In this document: positions 1-7,059 of the stretch, piece after piece | How the letters are laid out: each line of letters starts with the position of its first letter | Numbering within the stretch: the first letter of the stretch is position 1 | Source of the DNA: Firmicutes bacterium HGW-Firmicutes-10 | Lineage (GTDB): Bacteria > Bacillota_I > Bacilli_A > Erysipelotrichales > Erysipelotrichaceae | NCBI GenBank assembly: GCA_002841605.1 | Contig: PHAF01000023.1 | Location: 1-16,414, forward strand | Length of the DNA: 16,414 nucleotides | Direction: 5' to 3' | Program-made: the position numbers and the translations under genes | The notes under the pieces: model-generated | Told to the model about the DNA's origin: nothing | The model's database searches: none | Seen by the model: only the letters and a program-made list of their open reading frames with translations

Positions 1-1336
1 TATATTGATAGTCCCATTGATCGACACCGTCGTGGATTAGAATTGTCAGACTTTTCAGAAGATTGATGCAGACATTGGGGGTGCCGACGCCTTTGTTAGC
101 CAATACGAATTCCCCGCATCCAAAGGGTACATAGTTGCATGCAGTGGTTTCATCGACGTTCATCGTTTTCATTACTGCCTCAATATTGACATCATCGTTG
201 TATAAGATTGGATAGGTAATTCCGGTAGAGATACTTTCCATGGCCTTTTCTATGATTTCCGGATCCATGCCATCATAAAAGCGCAAGGTAAACTGAGGTT
301 CGACCATTTGTGCTCGTTTAGTCACATCGATGGCAAGCTTACAGAAGACATCGGCATTTTTCTCGTTTCGCCGGCCTTTACCACCGACAATGACACGTCC
401 GTTGACATTGGTTCTCTTGACTTCAATCAGACGCCACTGTGATTCGATCAAATCCATTGCTTCTGCCTCATTTAATCGTCCGCTCTTCAAATCATTGACC
501 AGATAGTCTCCAAGATAGTCATCCATGCGCCCATAATTGACCACACCGGCCATGGATGAATAGAGCCATGCCAATTGCATCGCTGCAATCAGTGTCGTTG
601 GTTTGTCGTTACGTATTTCTTTTAGGGCTTCAAGCAAGCGATTCAATTGCTTTTTCCTTAAATCACTTAGTGGTTCATTCAGTTTATTGACTACTTCATC
701 AATATGGACGTCGATGACTTTTTTAAGCAAGTGCAATGCGTCAAGCATGCTTTGATATTCAGATAAAGATTTGGGATTTTCGGTTTTCTTTGACTCTATC
801 AATTGCATCAAACCATTGATCCCGTGATCCAACAGTTTATTGTAATCCAGATACATCCCGCTGAAACGCGCGGTCACAATGATCGGATAACGAACATCCA
901 CGAAAGGGCCCATGATGTTTTCCATCAGGTTGTCCTTATAGAAAATCTCTCTTGTGTCATGGATTTTCCAATATTCTATAAGCTGGTCGATCGTAGCGTG
1001 AGCAGACTTATCCATCCGATTTCGAATTTTGATCATTTGATCGAAGCGACAATAATGCCCCGGTGCTCCAACAGAGGTTACCGAACCAAATCCGATCGGT
1101 AAGGCATCGTATCGTCCAAGGATCAAATCATCCTCGTACATCGGACGGAAAACATCGGGAAACAACACATTCAAACAAGCGATTTCCCGCTCAAGCTTTT
1201 GATCATCAGAGAATCGTTTATGAGTTTGTGTATATCTGACCATGATGTCCAGCTGTTCGGCATCGTTTTTATAGAGTGGCTCTTTGGGTGCCACAGCAAC
1301 ATTTTGTTCATTTTTCTTCAATATTCGCTCAATCAT
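1..1336 (-). CDS. Glycyl radical enzyme, pyruvate formate-lyase family (N-terminal part, cut by window edge)
   Basis: The reverse strand is open from an ATG at 1336 to the left edge, giving 445 codons of an enzyme that is usually 750-850 residues in this family. The start is supported by a GAGG ribosome site 8 bases upstream and by a promoter at 1365-1393. The fragment has the helical PFL-type domain (for example EDDLILGR near residue 70) and the active-site segment around residues 400-409, reading YVPFGCGEF. The Cys at about 407 would carry the thiyl radical, and the Glu two residues on matches the C-x-E pair seen in dehydratase/lyase members rather than the Cys-Cys pair of true pyruvate formate-lyase. 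The C-terminal glycyl-radical loop and any activating-enzyme gene lie outside the window. The family call is firm. The substrate (polyol, hydroxyproline, choline or other) cannot be told from this part, and an assignment as genuine pyruvate formate-lyase is unlikely. Confidence 0.88.
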   Translation of the reverse strand, partial: MIERILKKNEQNVAVAPKEPLYKNDAEQLDIMVRYTQTHKRFSDDQKLEREIACLNVLFPDVFRPMYEDDLILGRYDALPIGFGSVTSVGAPGHYCRFDQMIKIRNRMDKSAHATIDQLIEYWKIHDTREIFYKDNLMENIMGPFVDVRYPIIVTARFSGMYLDYNKLLDHGINGLMQLIESKKTENPKSLSEYQSMLDALHLLKKVIDVHIDEVVNKLNEPLSDLRKKQLNRLLEALKEIRNDKPTTLIAAMQLAWLYSSMAGVVNYGRMDDYLGDYLVNDLKSGRLNEAEAMDLIESQWRLIEVKRTNVNGRVIVGGKGRRNEKNADVFCKLAIDVTKRAQMVEPQFTLRFYDGMDPEIIEKAMESISTGITYPILYNDDVNIEAVMKTMNVDETTACNYVPFGCGEFVLANKGVGTPNVCINLLKSLTILIHDGVDQWDYQY

Positions 1337-1364
1337 TTTATTACCTCAATCATTCTACTCTGAA

Positions 1365-1393
1365 ATTATAGAGTGGTTATATACAGGAGTCAA
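1365..1393 (-). promoter_or_regulatory. Sigma-A-type promoter of the glycyl radical enzyme gene
   Basis: Read on the minus strand, TTGACT (1393-1388) and TATAAT (1370-1365) are separated by exactly 17 bases. The predicted start of transcription is near 1358, giving a leader of about 22 bases with a GAGG ribosome site. A short inverted repeat, ACTCT (1357-1361) and AGAGT (1370-1374), overlaps the -10 and could be an operator. Confidence 0.8.
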
Positions 1394-1406
1394 CCAATTA
1401 TTGCAA

Positions 1407-1422
1407 ATTTGTTAATACAAAT
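1407..1422. repeat. Inverted repeat upstream of the glycyl radical enzyme promoter
   Basis: ATTTGT and ACAAAT flank a 4-base TAAT spacer, 14 bases upstream of the -35 of the divergent minus-strand promoter. The position suits an activator or redox-regulator site, but the region is AT-rich and the half-sites are only 6 bases, so chance is possible. Confidence 0.35.
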
Positions 1423-1584
1423 ATTTTAATTGAAAAAAAGTACTGACAATTAAGGTGTTTTTATGATAAATTTTGTTAAAAAAACTATTTCATGAGAGAA
1501 AATGTCATAATCATGCGATTTTACGGTGTCGAATCCAGATTTAAGCGATATAAAATGACATATTATGATAATTTATGAAAGTAT
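1423..1584. other. Divergent intergenic DNA with no gene seen
   Basis: The 304-base gap between the two divergent start codons (1336 and 1641) holds the two promoters described separately. The remaining AT-rich stretch has stops in all frames I followed and no recognisable RNA gene. A weak cre-like string around 1540-1555 has two mismatches at key positions and is not claimed. Confidence 0.5.
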
Positions 1585-1612
1585 TTGCAACTATAAACGA
1601 ATATGCTATAAT
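1585..1612 (+). promoter_or_regulatory. Extended -10 promoter of the isomerase/nanE operon
   Basis: TTGCAA (1585-1590) and TATAAT (1607-1612) are 16 bases apart, and TG at 1604-1605 makes an extended -10 (TGCTATAAT). The predicted transcript begins near 1619, which rules out the upstream in-frame ATG at 1575 and fixes the gene start at 1641. Confidence 0.85.
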
Positions 1613-1640
1613 GACTTTAGACAACAAACGGAGGGGCAAC

Positions 1641-3386
1641 ATGAGCGATAATAAGTACAGACCCAACCCGCTAATCGATATTCAATCCGTCACTTCCGGC
1701 ATCGCCGAAGGTTTTGATGAGATTGAAAAAGTAATAAAAAATGAGTTAAGAAACCATCGTTTCATTGCTATTGAAACTTATCCCGGAACCGATAAAAAAT
1801 CATTGGTCCAGGGATTAGGGCATTTATTTGAGGCTGTTTATGATACCGATGAAGTGATGTTTGCCAATGAGAAGCTGAATGACATATTGTTTGATGACTT
1901 GACGGAAGATCGAGTCTTTGGTCGTTTGACGCATAAGAAAATAGAACATATTACCGATTCCTTGAAGTTTTCTCAGTTGGTTGAAAAACTGAGTACATTG
2001 ACCGGGAAAATCCTTCTAATAGGATTTGGTTCAAGCCGACTGGTCGATAAATCCTGTGTCATCTTTACCAGTGTCACCCGTTGGGAAATTCAGATGCGGT
2101 TTAGAAATAAGACGATGGATAACTACAATGCCGGCAATTTCGGGGAAGATCCGTTGCGGATGTTTAAGCGCGGTTACTTCGTAGATTGGCGGATCGCGGA
2201 TAATTATAAAGATTCCATTTGGAATCAAGTGAATTATGTCATGGATACCGATGTTGCTGATCAGCCGAAGATGCTGTCAAAAGACAGTTTTATGAAAGCA
2301 TTAAAGGAAGTTGTCAGCAAACCTTTCTGTATGGTCCCATATTTTGACCCGGGTGTTTGGGGCGGGCAATGGATGAAAGAAAAGTGTAATCTGGATCCCG
2401 ATAAAGCAAACTATGCATGGTCGTTTAATGGGGTTCCCGAAGAAAATGCTTTGACGATTCGTATCGGTGACCGCTACATGACTTTTCAGGCGATGGATGC
2501 GGTCATGCGTTTTCCGAAAGAACTGATGGGCGAACTCAATGTTGCGCGTTTTGGTAGAGAATTTCCGATCCGCTTTGACTTTCTGGACACGATGGAAGGT
2601 GGTCATTTATCGCTGCAGGTACATCCGCTGACCGATTATATTCAACGTCAGTTCGGAATGCACTATACTCAGGATGAATCCTATTATATCCTTGATGCTA
2701 AAGAGGATGCGCATGTTTATCTCGGAGTAAAAAACGGAGTTAAGCTCGATGATTTGATGAATGATCTTCATCTGGCGAATGCCGGGGAGAAGTTCTTCGA
2801 TGATGAGTTATATATCAATAAGATTCCGGCAAAGAAGCACGACCATTTCCTGATTCCGGCGGGTACGATCCACTGTTCCGGCCGTAACTCAATGGTTTTG
2901 GAAATAAGTGCGACGCCTTATATATTTACCTTTAAGATGTGGGACTGGGGACGTTTGGGTATGGATGGCATGCCTCGTCCGGTTCATTTGGCTCATGCCG
3001 GCAAGGTAGTGAATATTCAGCGCGATACAGACTGGGTTTATGAAAATCTTGTCAATGATGTGACGCTTCTCAACGAAGAAGAAGGTTTGAAACAAGAACG
3101 CACCGGATTGCATGAGCTTGAGTTTGTCGATACGGTAAGGACCTGGTTCAGTAAGCCGTTTGATTTAGCGACGGGTCATACCGTACATTCACTGATGTTG
3201 GTGGAAGGCGATATGGCGACCATCAAGAGCAAGCGAAATGCATTCGCTCCATTCAATATATATTATGCAGAATGCGTTATCATACCGGCATCTATTGACG
3301 AAATCACGATCATCCCTCAAAATGGTAATAAGCACGCTTTGATTCACGCCTTTGTACGAGGTACGAAAAAAAACAAAAAGAAATAA
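1641..3386 (+). CDS. Class I mannose-6-phosphate isomerase with N-terminal P-loop-kinase-like domain
   Basis: This 581-residue protein is nearly twice the length of a compact bacterial ManA. Residues about 220-430 form the cupin isomerase core with the expected zinc ligands: Gln326 and His328 in LSLQVHP, Glu346 in DESYYIL, and His411 in IPAGTIHCSG. The reaction for the family is fructose-6-P to mannose-6-P interconversion. Residues about 1-210 resemble a uridine-kinase-like P-loop fold, but the expected GxxGxGKS loop reads PGTDKKS (48-54), so it may bind without phosphorylating. The remainder is the cupin C-terminal lobe. The start at 1641 is chosen because GGAGGGG lies 5 bases upstream and the promoter at 1585-1612 overlaps the longer reading frame beginning at 1575. 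It is the first gene of the operon, 14 bases before nanE. Its substrate here could be a phosphorylated hexose other than mannose-6-P. Confidence 0.88.
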   Translation: MSDNKYRPNPLIDIQSVTSGIAEGFDEIEKVIKNELRNHRFIAIETYPGTDKKSLVQGLGHLFEAVYDTDEVMFANEKLNDILFDDLTEDRVFGRLTHKKIEHITDSLKFSQLVEKLSTLTGKILLIGFGSSRLVDKSCVIFTSVTRWEIQMRFRNKTMDNYNAGNFGEDPLRMFKRGYFVDWRIADNYKDSIWNQVNYVMDTDVADQPKMLSKDSFMKALKEVVSKPFCMVPYFDPGVWGGQWMKEKCNLDPDKANYAWSFNGVPEENALTIRIGDRYMTFQAMDAVMRFPKELMGELNVARFGREFPIRFDFLDTMEGGHLSLQVHPLTDYIQRQFGMHYTQDESYYILDAKEDAHVYLGVKNGVKLDDLMNDLHLANAGEKFFDDELYINKIPAKKHDHFLIPAGTIHCSGRNSMVLEISATPYIFTFKMWDWGRLGMDGMPRPVHLAHAGKVVNIQRDTDWVYENLVNDVTLLNEEEGLKQERTGLHELEFVDTVRTWFSKPFDLATGHTVHSLMLVEGDMATIKSKRNAFAPFNIYYAECVIIPASIDEITIIPQNGNKHALIHAFVRGTKKNKKK

Positions 3387-3400
3387 TACTGAGGAATTTT

Positions 3401-4105
3401 ATGAACGTTGATGCTCTTAAACAACAACTCAAAGGAAAACTGATTGTCTCATGTCAGACTTTTGAAGGAGAACCGATTCACGGTGAGGGTATCGTCGTTA
3501 AAATGGCACAATGCGCCAAGTGGGCAGATGCTGTTGGAATAAGAGCGAATGAGCCTCAAAATGTTTCGGATATCAAGGCAGCTGTCGATTTGCCGGTGAT
3601 CGGCATCTGGAAAGTTGTCAAGCCGGGTTGTGATGTCTATATAACACCGACCATGGAAGCCGTCGATGCATTGGTAAAGGCCGGAAGTGACATCGTTGCC
3701 TTGGATGCAACGGATCGAATTTCGCATGACGGACGAAAAGCATTTGAACTGATTAGAGACATTAAGAATAAATATCCGGATTTGCCGGTGATGGCGGATA
3801 TATCAACGTTTGAGGAAGGAACCAATGCCATCGAGTGGGGTGCAGATTTTGTGGGCACGACATTGAGTGGTTATACGGCGCATTCCAAGAAGACCGATGG
3901 TCCAAACTTCGAATTGATTGAGCAATTATGCGAGCGCTTTAAAGACAAAGTCATTGCCGAAGGCAAGGTCAATTGTCCTGAAGAAGCGGTGCGCTGTATA
4001 AAACTGGGTGCATTGTGTGTTGTGGTTGGCGGTGCCATCACTCGACCGCATTTGACTGCCCAGCGATTTGTTTCTTTTTTGAAAGAGGTGGACAACGATG
4101 CTTGA
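3401..4105 (+). CDS. nanE: N-acetylmannosamine-6-phosphate 2-epimerase (first copy)
   Basis: This 234-residue TIM-barrel protein is of normal length for the NanE family, which converts ManNAc-6-P to GlcNAc-6-P in sialic acid and ManNAc breakdown. Visible signatures are SCQ near the N terminus, GIRAN (46-50), GIWK with the probable catalytic Lys71, ADIST with Asp133, AEGK with Glu187, and the C-terminal phosphate-binding VVGGAITRPHLTAQRF. These match the catalytic Lys/Glu/Asp/Arg set known from characterised NanE enzymes. GAGGAA lies 7 bases before the ATG. The gene follows the isomerase gene after 14 bases and overlaps the SIS gene by 8 bases, indicating one transcript. A second nanE-like gene lies at 12875-13612, so this copy may be specialised for the PTS substrate. 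Confidence 0.93.
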   Translation: MNVDALKQQLKGKLIVSCQTFEGEPIHGEGIVVKMAQCAKWADAVGIRANEPQNVSDIKAAVDLPVIGIWKVVKPGCDVYITPTMEAVDALVKAGSDIVALDATDRISHDGRKAFELIRDIKNKYPDLPVMADISTFEEGTNAIEWGADFVGTTLSGYTAHSKKTDGPNFELIEQLCERFKDKVIAEGKVNCPEEAVRCIKLGALCVVVGGAITRPHLTAQRFVSFLKEVDNDA

Positions 4106-4817
4106 TGTAATTGCTTATTATCAATCGACGATTGATCGAATCAATGAAACCCAAGTCGAAAATATCGCCTTAGCCGCCAAGCTGACGGCAGATGCGTTTG
4201 AAAAAGGTCAGAAAATCTTTGTGACCGGAAGCGGACATTCCCATACATTCAGTGAAGAGTTGTATGGCCGTGCCGGTGGTTTGGCTTTCTTTGTTCCGAT
4301 GCTGACAAGTGAACTGACGCTGGTCGAACATCCGACCAAAAGTACCTTTGTGGAAAGATTGCCGGGTTATGCGGCCATCTTGTTTGAATTGTATGGTTGT
4401 AAAAAAGATGATGTGATTTTGATTGCTTCAAATTCAGGCAGGAATGCCTATCCGGTAGAAATGGCTTTGTTGGCGAAAGAAGCCGGGTTAAAGGTGGTCG
4501 CTGTAACCAATGTCAAACATTCGTTGGCAACGGCCTCGCGTCACCCCAGCGGAAAACGACTACTGGAATTGGCGGATGTGGTCATCGATAATTGTGGCGA
4601 TTTGGGAGATGCTGCCTATCATTTGGAAGGTATTGAGGCGCCGGTCGGACCGACTTCATCCATTTCGAATTCAGTCATAGCTTTGCTTTATACGGTAGAA
4701 ATCGCAAGATTATTACAATCCCGTGGTGTGGAAGCACCGGTATTTGTCAGTGCTAATGTCGATGGTGGTTTTGAGAAAAATGAGAAATACATGCGGCAGT
4801 ATGCCCGTCTGTATTAA
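4098..4817 (+). CDS. SIS-domain phosphosugar-binding protein (UPF0309-like)
   Basis: The 239-residue protein carries one SIS fold, the module that binds phosphorylated sugars in isomerases and regulators. GSGHSH (44-49) is the first phosphate-binding loop, and SNSGRN (111-116) is the Ser-rich second loop. The overall pattern, with SEL followed by EHP near residue 75 and a GPTSS...NS segment in the C-terminal half, is that of UPF0309-type proteins found in sugar operons. It overlaps nanE by 8 bases, and its ribosome site (GAGGTGG, 4084-4090) lies inside nanE, so translation is likely coupled. A role as a phosphosugar isomerase or as a processing partner of NanE is inference. No DNA-binding domain is present, which argues against an RpiR-type regulator. 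Confidence 0.82.
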   Translation: MLDVIAYYQSTIDRINETQVENIALAAKLTADAFEKGQKIFVTGSGHSHTFSEELYGRAGGLAFFVPMLTSELTLVEHPTKSTFVERLPGYAAILFELYGCKKDDVILIASNSGRNAYPVEMALLAKEAGLKVVAVTNVKHSLATASRHPSGKRLLELADVVIDNCGDLGDAAYHLEGIEAPVGPTSSISNSVIALLYTVEIARLLQSRGVEAPVFVSANVDGGFEKNEKYMRQYARLY

Positions 4818-4831
4818 ACAGGAGGATTGTT

Positions 4832-5158
4832 GTGGCTACAAGAAAACGGGTAAATCCGCGAAAAACAGCGGGAAGGCTTGTCATCGATACGTTTAAGAAT
4901 GCGAAGGCATTCAGTGAGAAGACAGCTCAGCCGGTCGAGATTTGCAAAGATTTGCCGTTATCTAGCACAGTAATCGCCTATACGATTACTAATATGATGG
5001 AAGATGACATATTTATTAAAACAGAAGATAACCGCTTTTATTTCAGTCAGGAAAACTGGGAGAGATTTGAAAAGCGCTTCAACCGTATCTATTGGATTCT
5101 GTTAGGGATACCGATTGGGTTGACGATTCTATTCTTGATCATAAACGCATTATTATAA
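4832..5158 (+). CDS. Small tail-anchored protein with possible winged-helix region
   Basis: This is a 108-residue protein of unassigned family starting at GTG with an AGGAGG-like ribosome site (4821-4825) just upstream. The N terminus is strongly basic. Residues about 35-75 (PLSSTVIAYTITNMMEDD then FIKTEDNRFYF) have the helix-turn-helix-strand pattern of a winged helix. Residues 87-107 form one hydrophobic membrane segment at the extreme C terminus, so the N-terminal part would face the cytoplasm. It sits 14 bases after the SIS gene and closes the first transcription unit. The winged-helix reading is by eye and could be wrong. A membrane-tethered regulator or an accessory factor for the PTS are both possible. 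Confidence 0.72.
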   Translation: MATRKRVNPRKTAGRLVIDTFKNAKAFSEKTAQPVEICKDLPLSSTVIAYTITNMMEDDIFIKTEDNRFYFSQENWERFEKRFNRIYWILLGIPIGLTILFLIINALL

Positions 5159-5177
5159 ATAAACAGACGTGAAAAGG

Positions 5178-5206
5178 TTGAGTTATATAGGTGTTGAGGT
5201 TATTAT
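5178..5206 (+). promoter_or_regulatory. Promoter of the PTS genes
   Basis: TTGAGT (5178-5183) and TATTAT (5201-5206) are spaced by 17 bases, giving a predicted transcript start near 5213, immediately before the cre site. It would provide expression of the PTS genes separate from the upstream isomerase/nanE promoter. Confidence 0.6.
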
Positions 5207-5216
5207 TTGTATATAG

Positions 5217-5232
5217 ATGTAAGCGATTACAG
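5217..5232 (+). promoter_or_regulatory. CcpA catabolite-responsive element (cre)
   Basis: ATGTAAGCGATTACAG matches the cre consensus WTGNNARCGNWWWCAW at every position except the last. It lies at about +5 to +20 of the predicted PTS promoter and runs into the ribosome site of the EIIA gene. CcpA bound here would act as a roadblock, repressing PTS synthesis when glucose-type sugars are available. Confidence 0.82.
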
Positions 5233-5246
5233 GGAGGATAAACATT

Positions 5247-5675
5247 ATGAAATATGTGGTTATGGTCAGTCATGGTGAATTCGCTCAAGGACTGCGTTCC
5301 GCCGTTCGTATGATGACCGGTGAGCGTGATGACATGTTCAGTGTTTCTCTAAAAGAGGACATGGGCACCAATCAGTTTGCTGAGGAATTTGAAAAACTCG
5401 TGCAAACATTTAGCACGGATGATGAGGTATTGCTCTTCAGCGATATTCTCAGTGGTTCCCCGTTTACGACGTCGTTGGATGTTCTTAACCAGAAAGGCTT
5501 ATTGGCAAAAGCCATGGTCTTTACCGGGATGAATATGCCGATGGTACTGACAGCTGTTTTGATGAAAGACAACATCGAAGGGGAAGATTTGAAAGAAGCG
5601 ATTTTAAGTGAAGGCAGAATGGCTGTTACCTTCTTTGACATGAATGCCGTCAAAGAAGAAGAAGAAATCATCTAG
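5247..5675 (+). CDS. PTS mannose/sorbose-family EIIA component
   Basis: The 142-residue protein is a separate EIIA of the mannose family. It accepts phosphate from HPr on a histidine and passes it to EIIB. VSHGEFAQG near the N terminus contains the phosphorylated His9. SDILSGSPF (65-73) and TGMNMPM (92-98) are typical of this fold. GGGAGG lies just upstream of the ATG and partly overlaps the cre site. It is 11 bases before EIIB and begins a contiguous A-B-C-D set. The sugar specificity of mannose-family PTS is not readable from EIIA. The company of nanE and SIS genes suggests an amino sugar or related hexose. Confidence 0.94.
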   Translation: MKYVVMVSHGEFAQGLRSAVRMMTGERDDMFSVSLKEDMGTNQFAEEFEKLVQTFSTDDEVLLFSDILSGSPFTTSLDVLNQKGLLAKAMVFTGMNMPMVLTAVLMKDNIEGEDLKEAILSEGRMAVTFFDMNAVKEEEEII

Positions 5676-5686
5676 GAGGAAGAAAT

Positions 5687-6181
5687 ATGGCAATTACATT
5701 TATCAGAGTCGATGATCGTATCATTCACGGGCAAATCACAACGCGCTGGTCACAGGAATATCCGTGCGATGCAATCGTGGCAGTCAATGATTTGGCAGCG
5801 ACCAATCCGGTCATTAAGGCGGCATTCTTGTCGTCTATCAACAAACCTTTGTACATTTGGACCTACGCCGAATGGAAAGAAAAATGTGACAAAGTGTTAC
5901 AAAGTCAAAAAAACTATTTCTTGATTACCAAGGATCCGAAGCTGATGGCTAAAATTTTAGTCGATGACAAGTTTGATCCAGGTTTGCGGGAAGTGTGTGT
6001 CGGACCGGCGAATGATCGTCCGGGTGCTGTTAAGTTGGGCAATAATCAGTCGTTGATGCAAGATGAAGCCGATGCTTTTGAAAAGATTCATCAAGCCGGG
6101 TATAAGATTTTGTTTGCTTTGGTCAGGGAAGATGCCATTGGCTACTGGCCGAAATTCCGTGGATTGTTCGGGTACAAATAG
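5687..6181 (+). CDS. PTS mannose/sorbose-family EIIB component
   Basis: The 164-residue protein is of standard EIIB length for this family. The N-terminal RVDDRIIHGQ holds His14, the phosphorylation site that receives phosphate from EIIA and donates it to the incoming sugar. The C-terminal segment FALVREDAIGYWP is also usual for the family. A strong AGGAGG lies 9 bases upstream, inside the gap after EIIA. It is cytoplasmic and would dock on the EIIC/EIID membrane complex encoded next. Nothing in the sequence looks truncated. Confidence 0.94.
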   Translation: MAITFIRVDDRIIHGQITTRWSQEYPCDAIVAVNDLAATNPVIKAAFLSSINKPLYIWTYAEWKEKCDKVLQSQKNYFLITKDPKLMAKILVDDKFDPGLREVCVGPANDRPGAVKLGNNQSLMQDEADAFEKIHQAGYKILFALVREDAIGYWPKFRGLFGYK

Positions 6182-6233
6182 GAGTAATTTGTAACCGTTC
6201 ATCATAAAAAAACCTAAGGAAAGGGAGGATTTT

Positions 6234-7058
6234 ATGACTATTAATATTTTTCAGGCCGTTCTTCTAGCATTTATGGCCTCAATGACGTCAGTCATCGGTG
6301 CTCTGGGTACTACTTATTCTTGGTATACCTTAAGCCGTCCGTTAGTTGCGTCATTGTTCGTCGGTATCATTCTTGGTGATATTTCAACATCAATTATGGT
6401 CGGTGCAGCTATTCAGATCGTTTACATTGCTTTAGTTACTCCGGGCGGAACCGTTTCTGCTGACTTACGTGCTGTCAGTTACATCGGTATTCCTTTGGCA
6501 GTTATCGCTGTTAAAGGCGCTGGACTTGATCCTGCTTCGGTACAAGGTGCAGGGCTTGCAGTTTCTATCGGTGCTTTGGTTGGTACAGTCGGAACCGTTA
6601 TGTTCTACTCTACCGCTACGATGAACCTTATTTGGCAACAATGGGGTTGGTTATCGATCGACAAACTTGCGTACAAGAATATTTACTTAACGAACTTCGT
6701 ACTCCCGTTAATTTCTCACTTCTTGATCGCATTTGTTCCAACATTATTGATTACGATCAACGGTGCTCCGTTTGTCGCCAACTTGAAAGACTGGTTGCCG
6801 CTGGATGGTATCGCTATGAAGACTTTGTTCACCGTTGGTACATTATTACCGGCAGTTGGTATCGCTATCCTGTTGAAACAAGTAGTTTCCAAACCGACAG
6901 ATTTGATCGTCTTCTTCTTCGGTTTCACATTGGCCGCAGCATTGAAGATCAACTTGATCGGTGCCGCTTTCTTCGGTGCTATGATCGCTTACTTGAATTA
7001 CAAGATTGTCATGTCTGGATCTAGCAAAAAGGCAGTAGCAGAAGAGGAGGATCTCTAA
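6234..7058 (+). CDS. PTS mannose/sorbose-family EIIC component
   Basis: This 274-residue integral membrane protein forms the sugar channel together with EIID. It has a run of hydrophobic segments, with the family-typical stretch GTTYSWYTLSRPL (25-37) near the first loop, and ILGDISTSIMVGAAIQI (47-63) next to it. GGGAGG lies 7 bases before the ATG. The C-terminal tail is acidic and contains the ribosome site for EIID, one base separating the two genes. Codon use here and in EIID is visibly richer in GGT, GCT and ATC than in the flanking genes, as expected for highly expressed transporters. Confidence 0.94.
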   Translation: MTINIFQAVLLAFMASMTSVIGALGTTYSWYTLSRPLVASLFVGIILGDISTSIMVGAAIQIVYIALVTPGGTVSADLRAVSYIGIPLAVIAVKGAGLDPASVQGAGLAVSIGALVGTVGTVMFYSTATMNLIWQQWGWLSIDKLAYKNIYLTNFVLPLISHFLIAFVPTLLITINGAPFVANLKDWLPLDGIAMKTLFTVGTLLPAVGIAILLKQVVSKPTDLIVFFFGFTLAAALKINLIGAAFFGAMIAYLNYKIVMSGSSKKAVAEEEDL

Positions 7059-7059
7059 G

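Noticed and set aside
803..1102. Plus-strand open frame of 99 codons
   Set aside because: It is antisense to the glycyl radical enzyme gene, has no ribosome site and no recognisable protein features.
1407..1422. Rex redox-repressor site
   Set aside because: The half-sites are inverted TTTGT/ACAAA, but the inner bases do not fit the known Rex consensus. It is kept only as an unassigned dyad.
1538..1555. Possible cre site upstream of the isomerase operon
   Set aside because: It mismatches the consensus at the key G and C positions of the two arms.
1575..1640. Longer reading frame giving a 22-residue N-terminal extension of the isomerase
   Set aside because: It overlaps the extended -10 promoter and has no ribosome site, whereas the ATG at 1641 has a strong one.
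5710..5924. 70-codon plus-strand frame inside the EIIB gene
   Set aside because: It is a shadow of the EIIB reading frame with no start signals.
6632..7024. 130-codon alternative plus-strand frame within the EIIC gene
   Set aside because: It is out of frame inside a clear, highly conserved membrane protein gene, and the translation has no sensible domain pattern.
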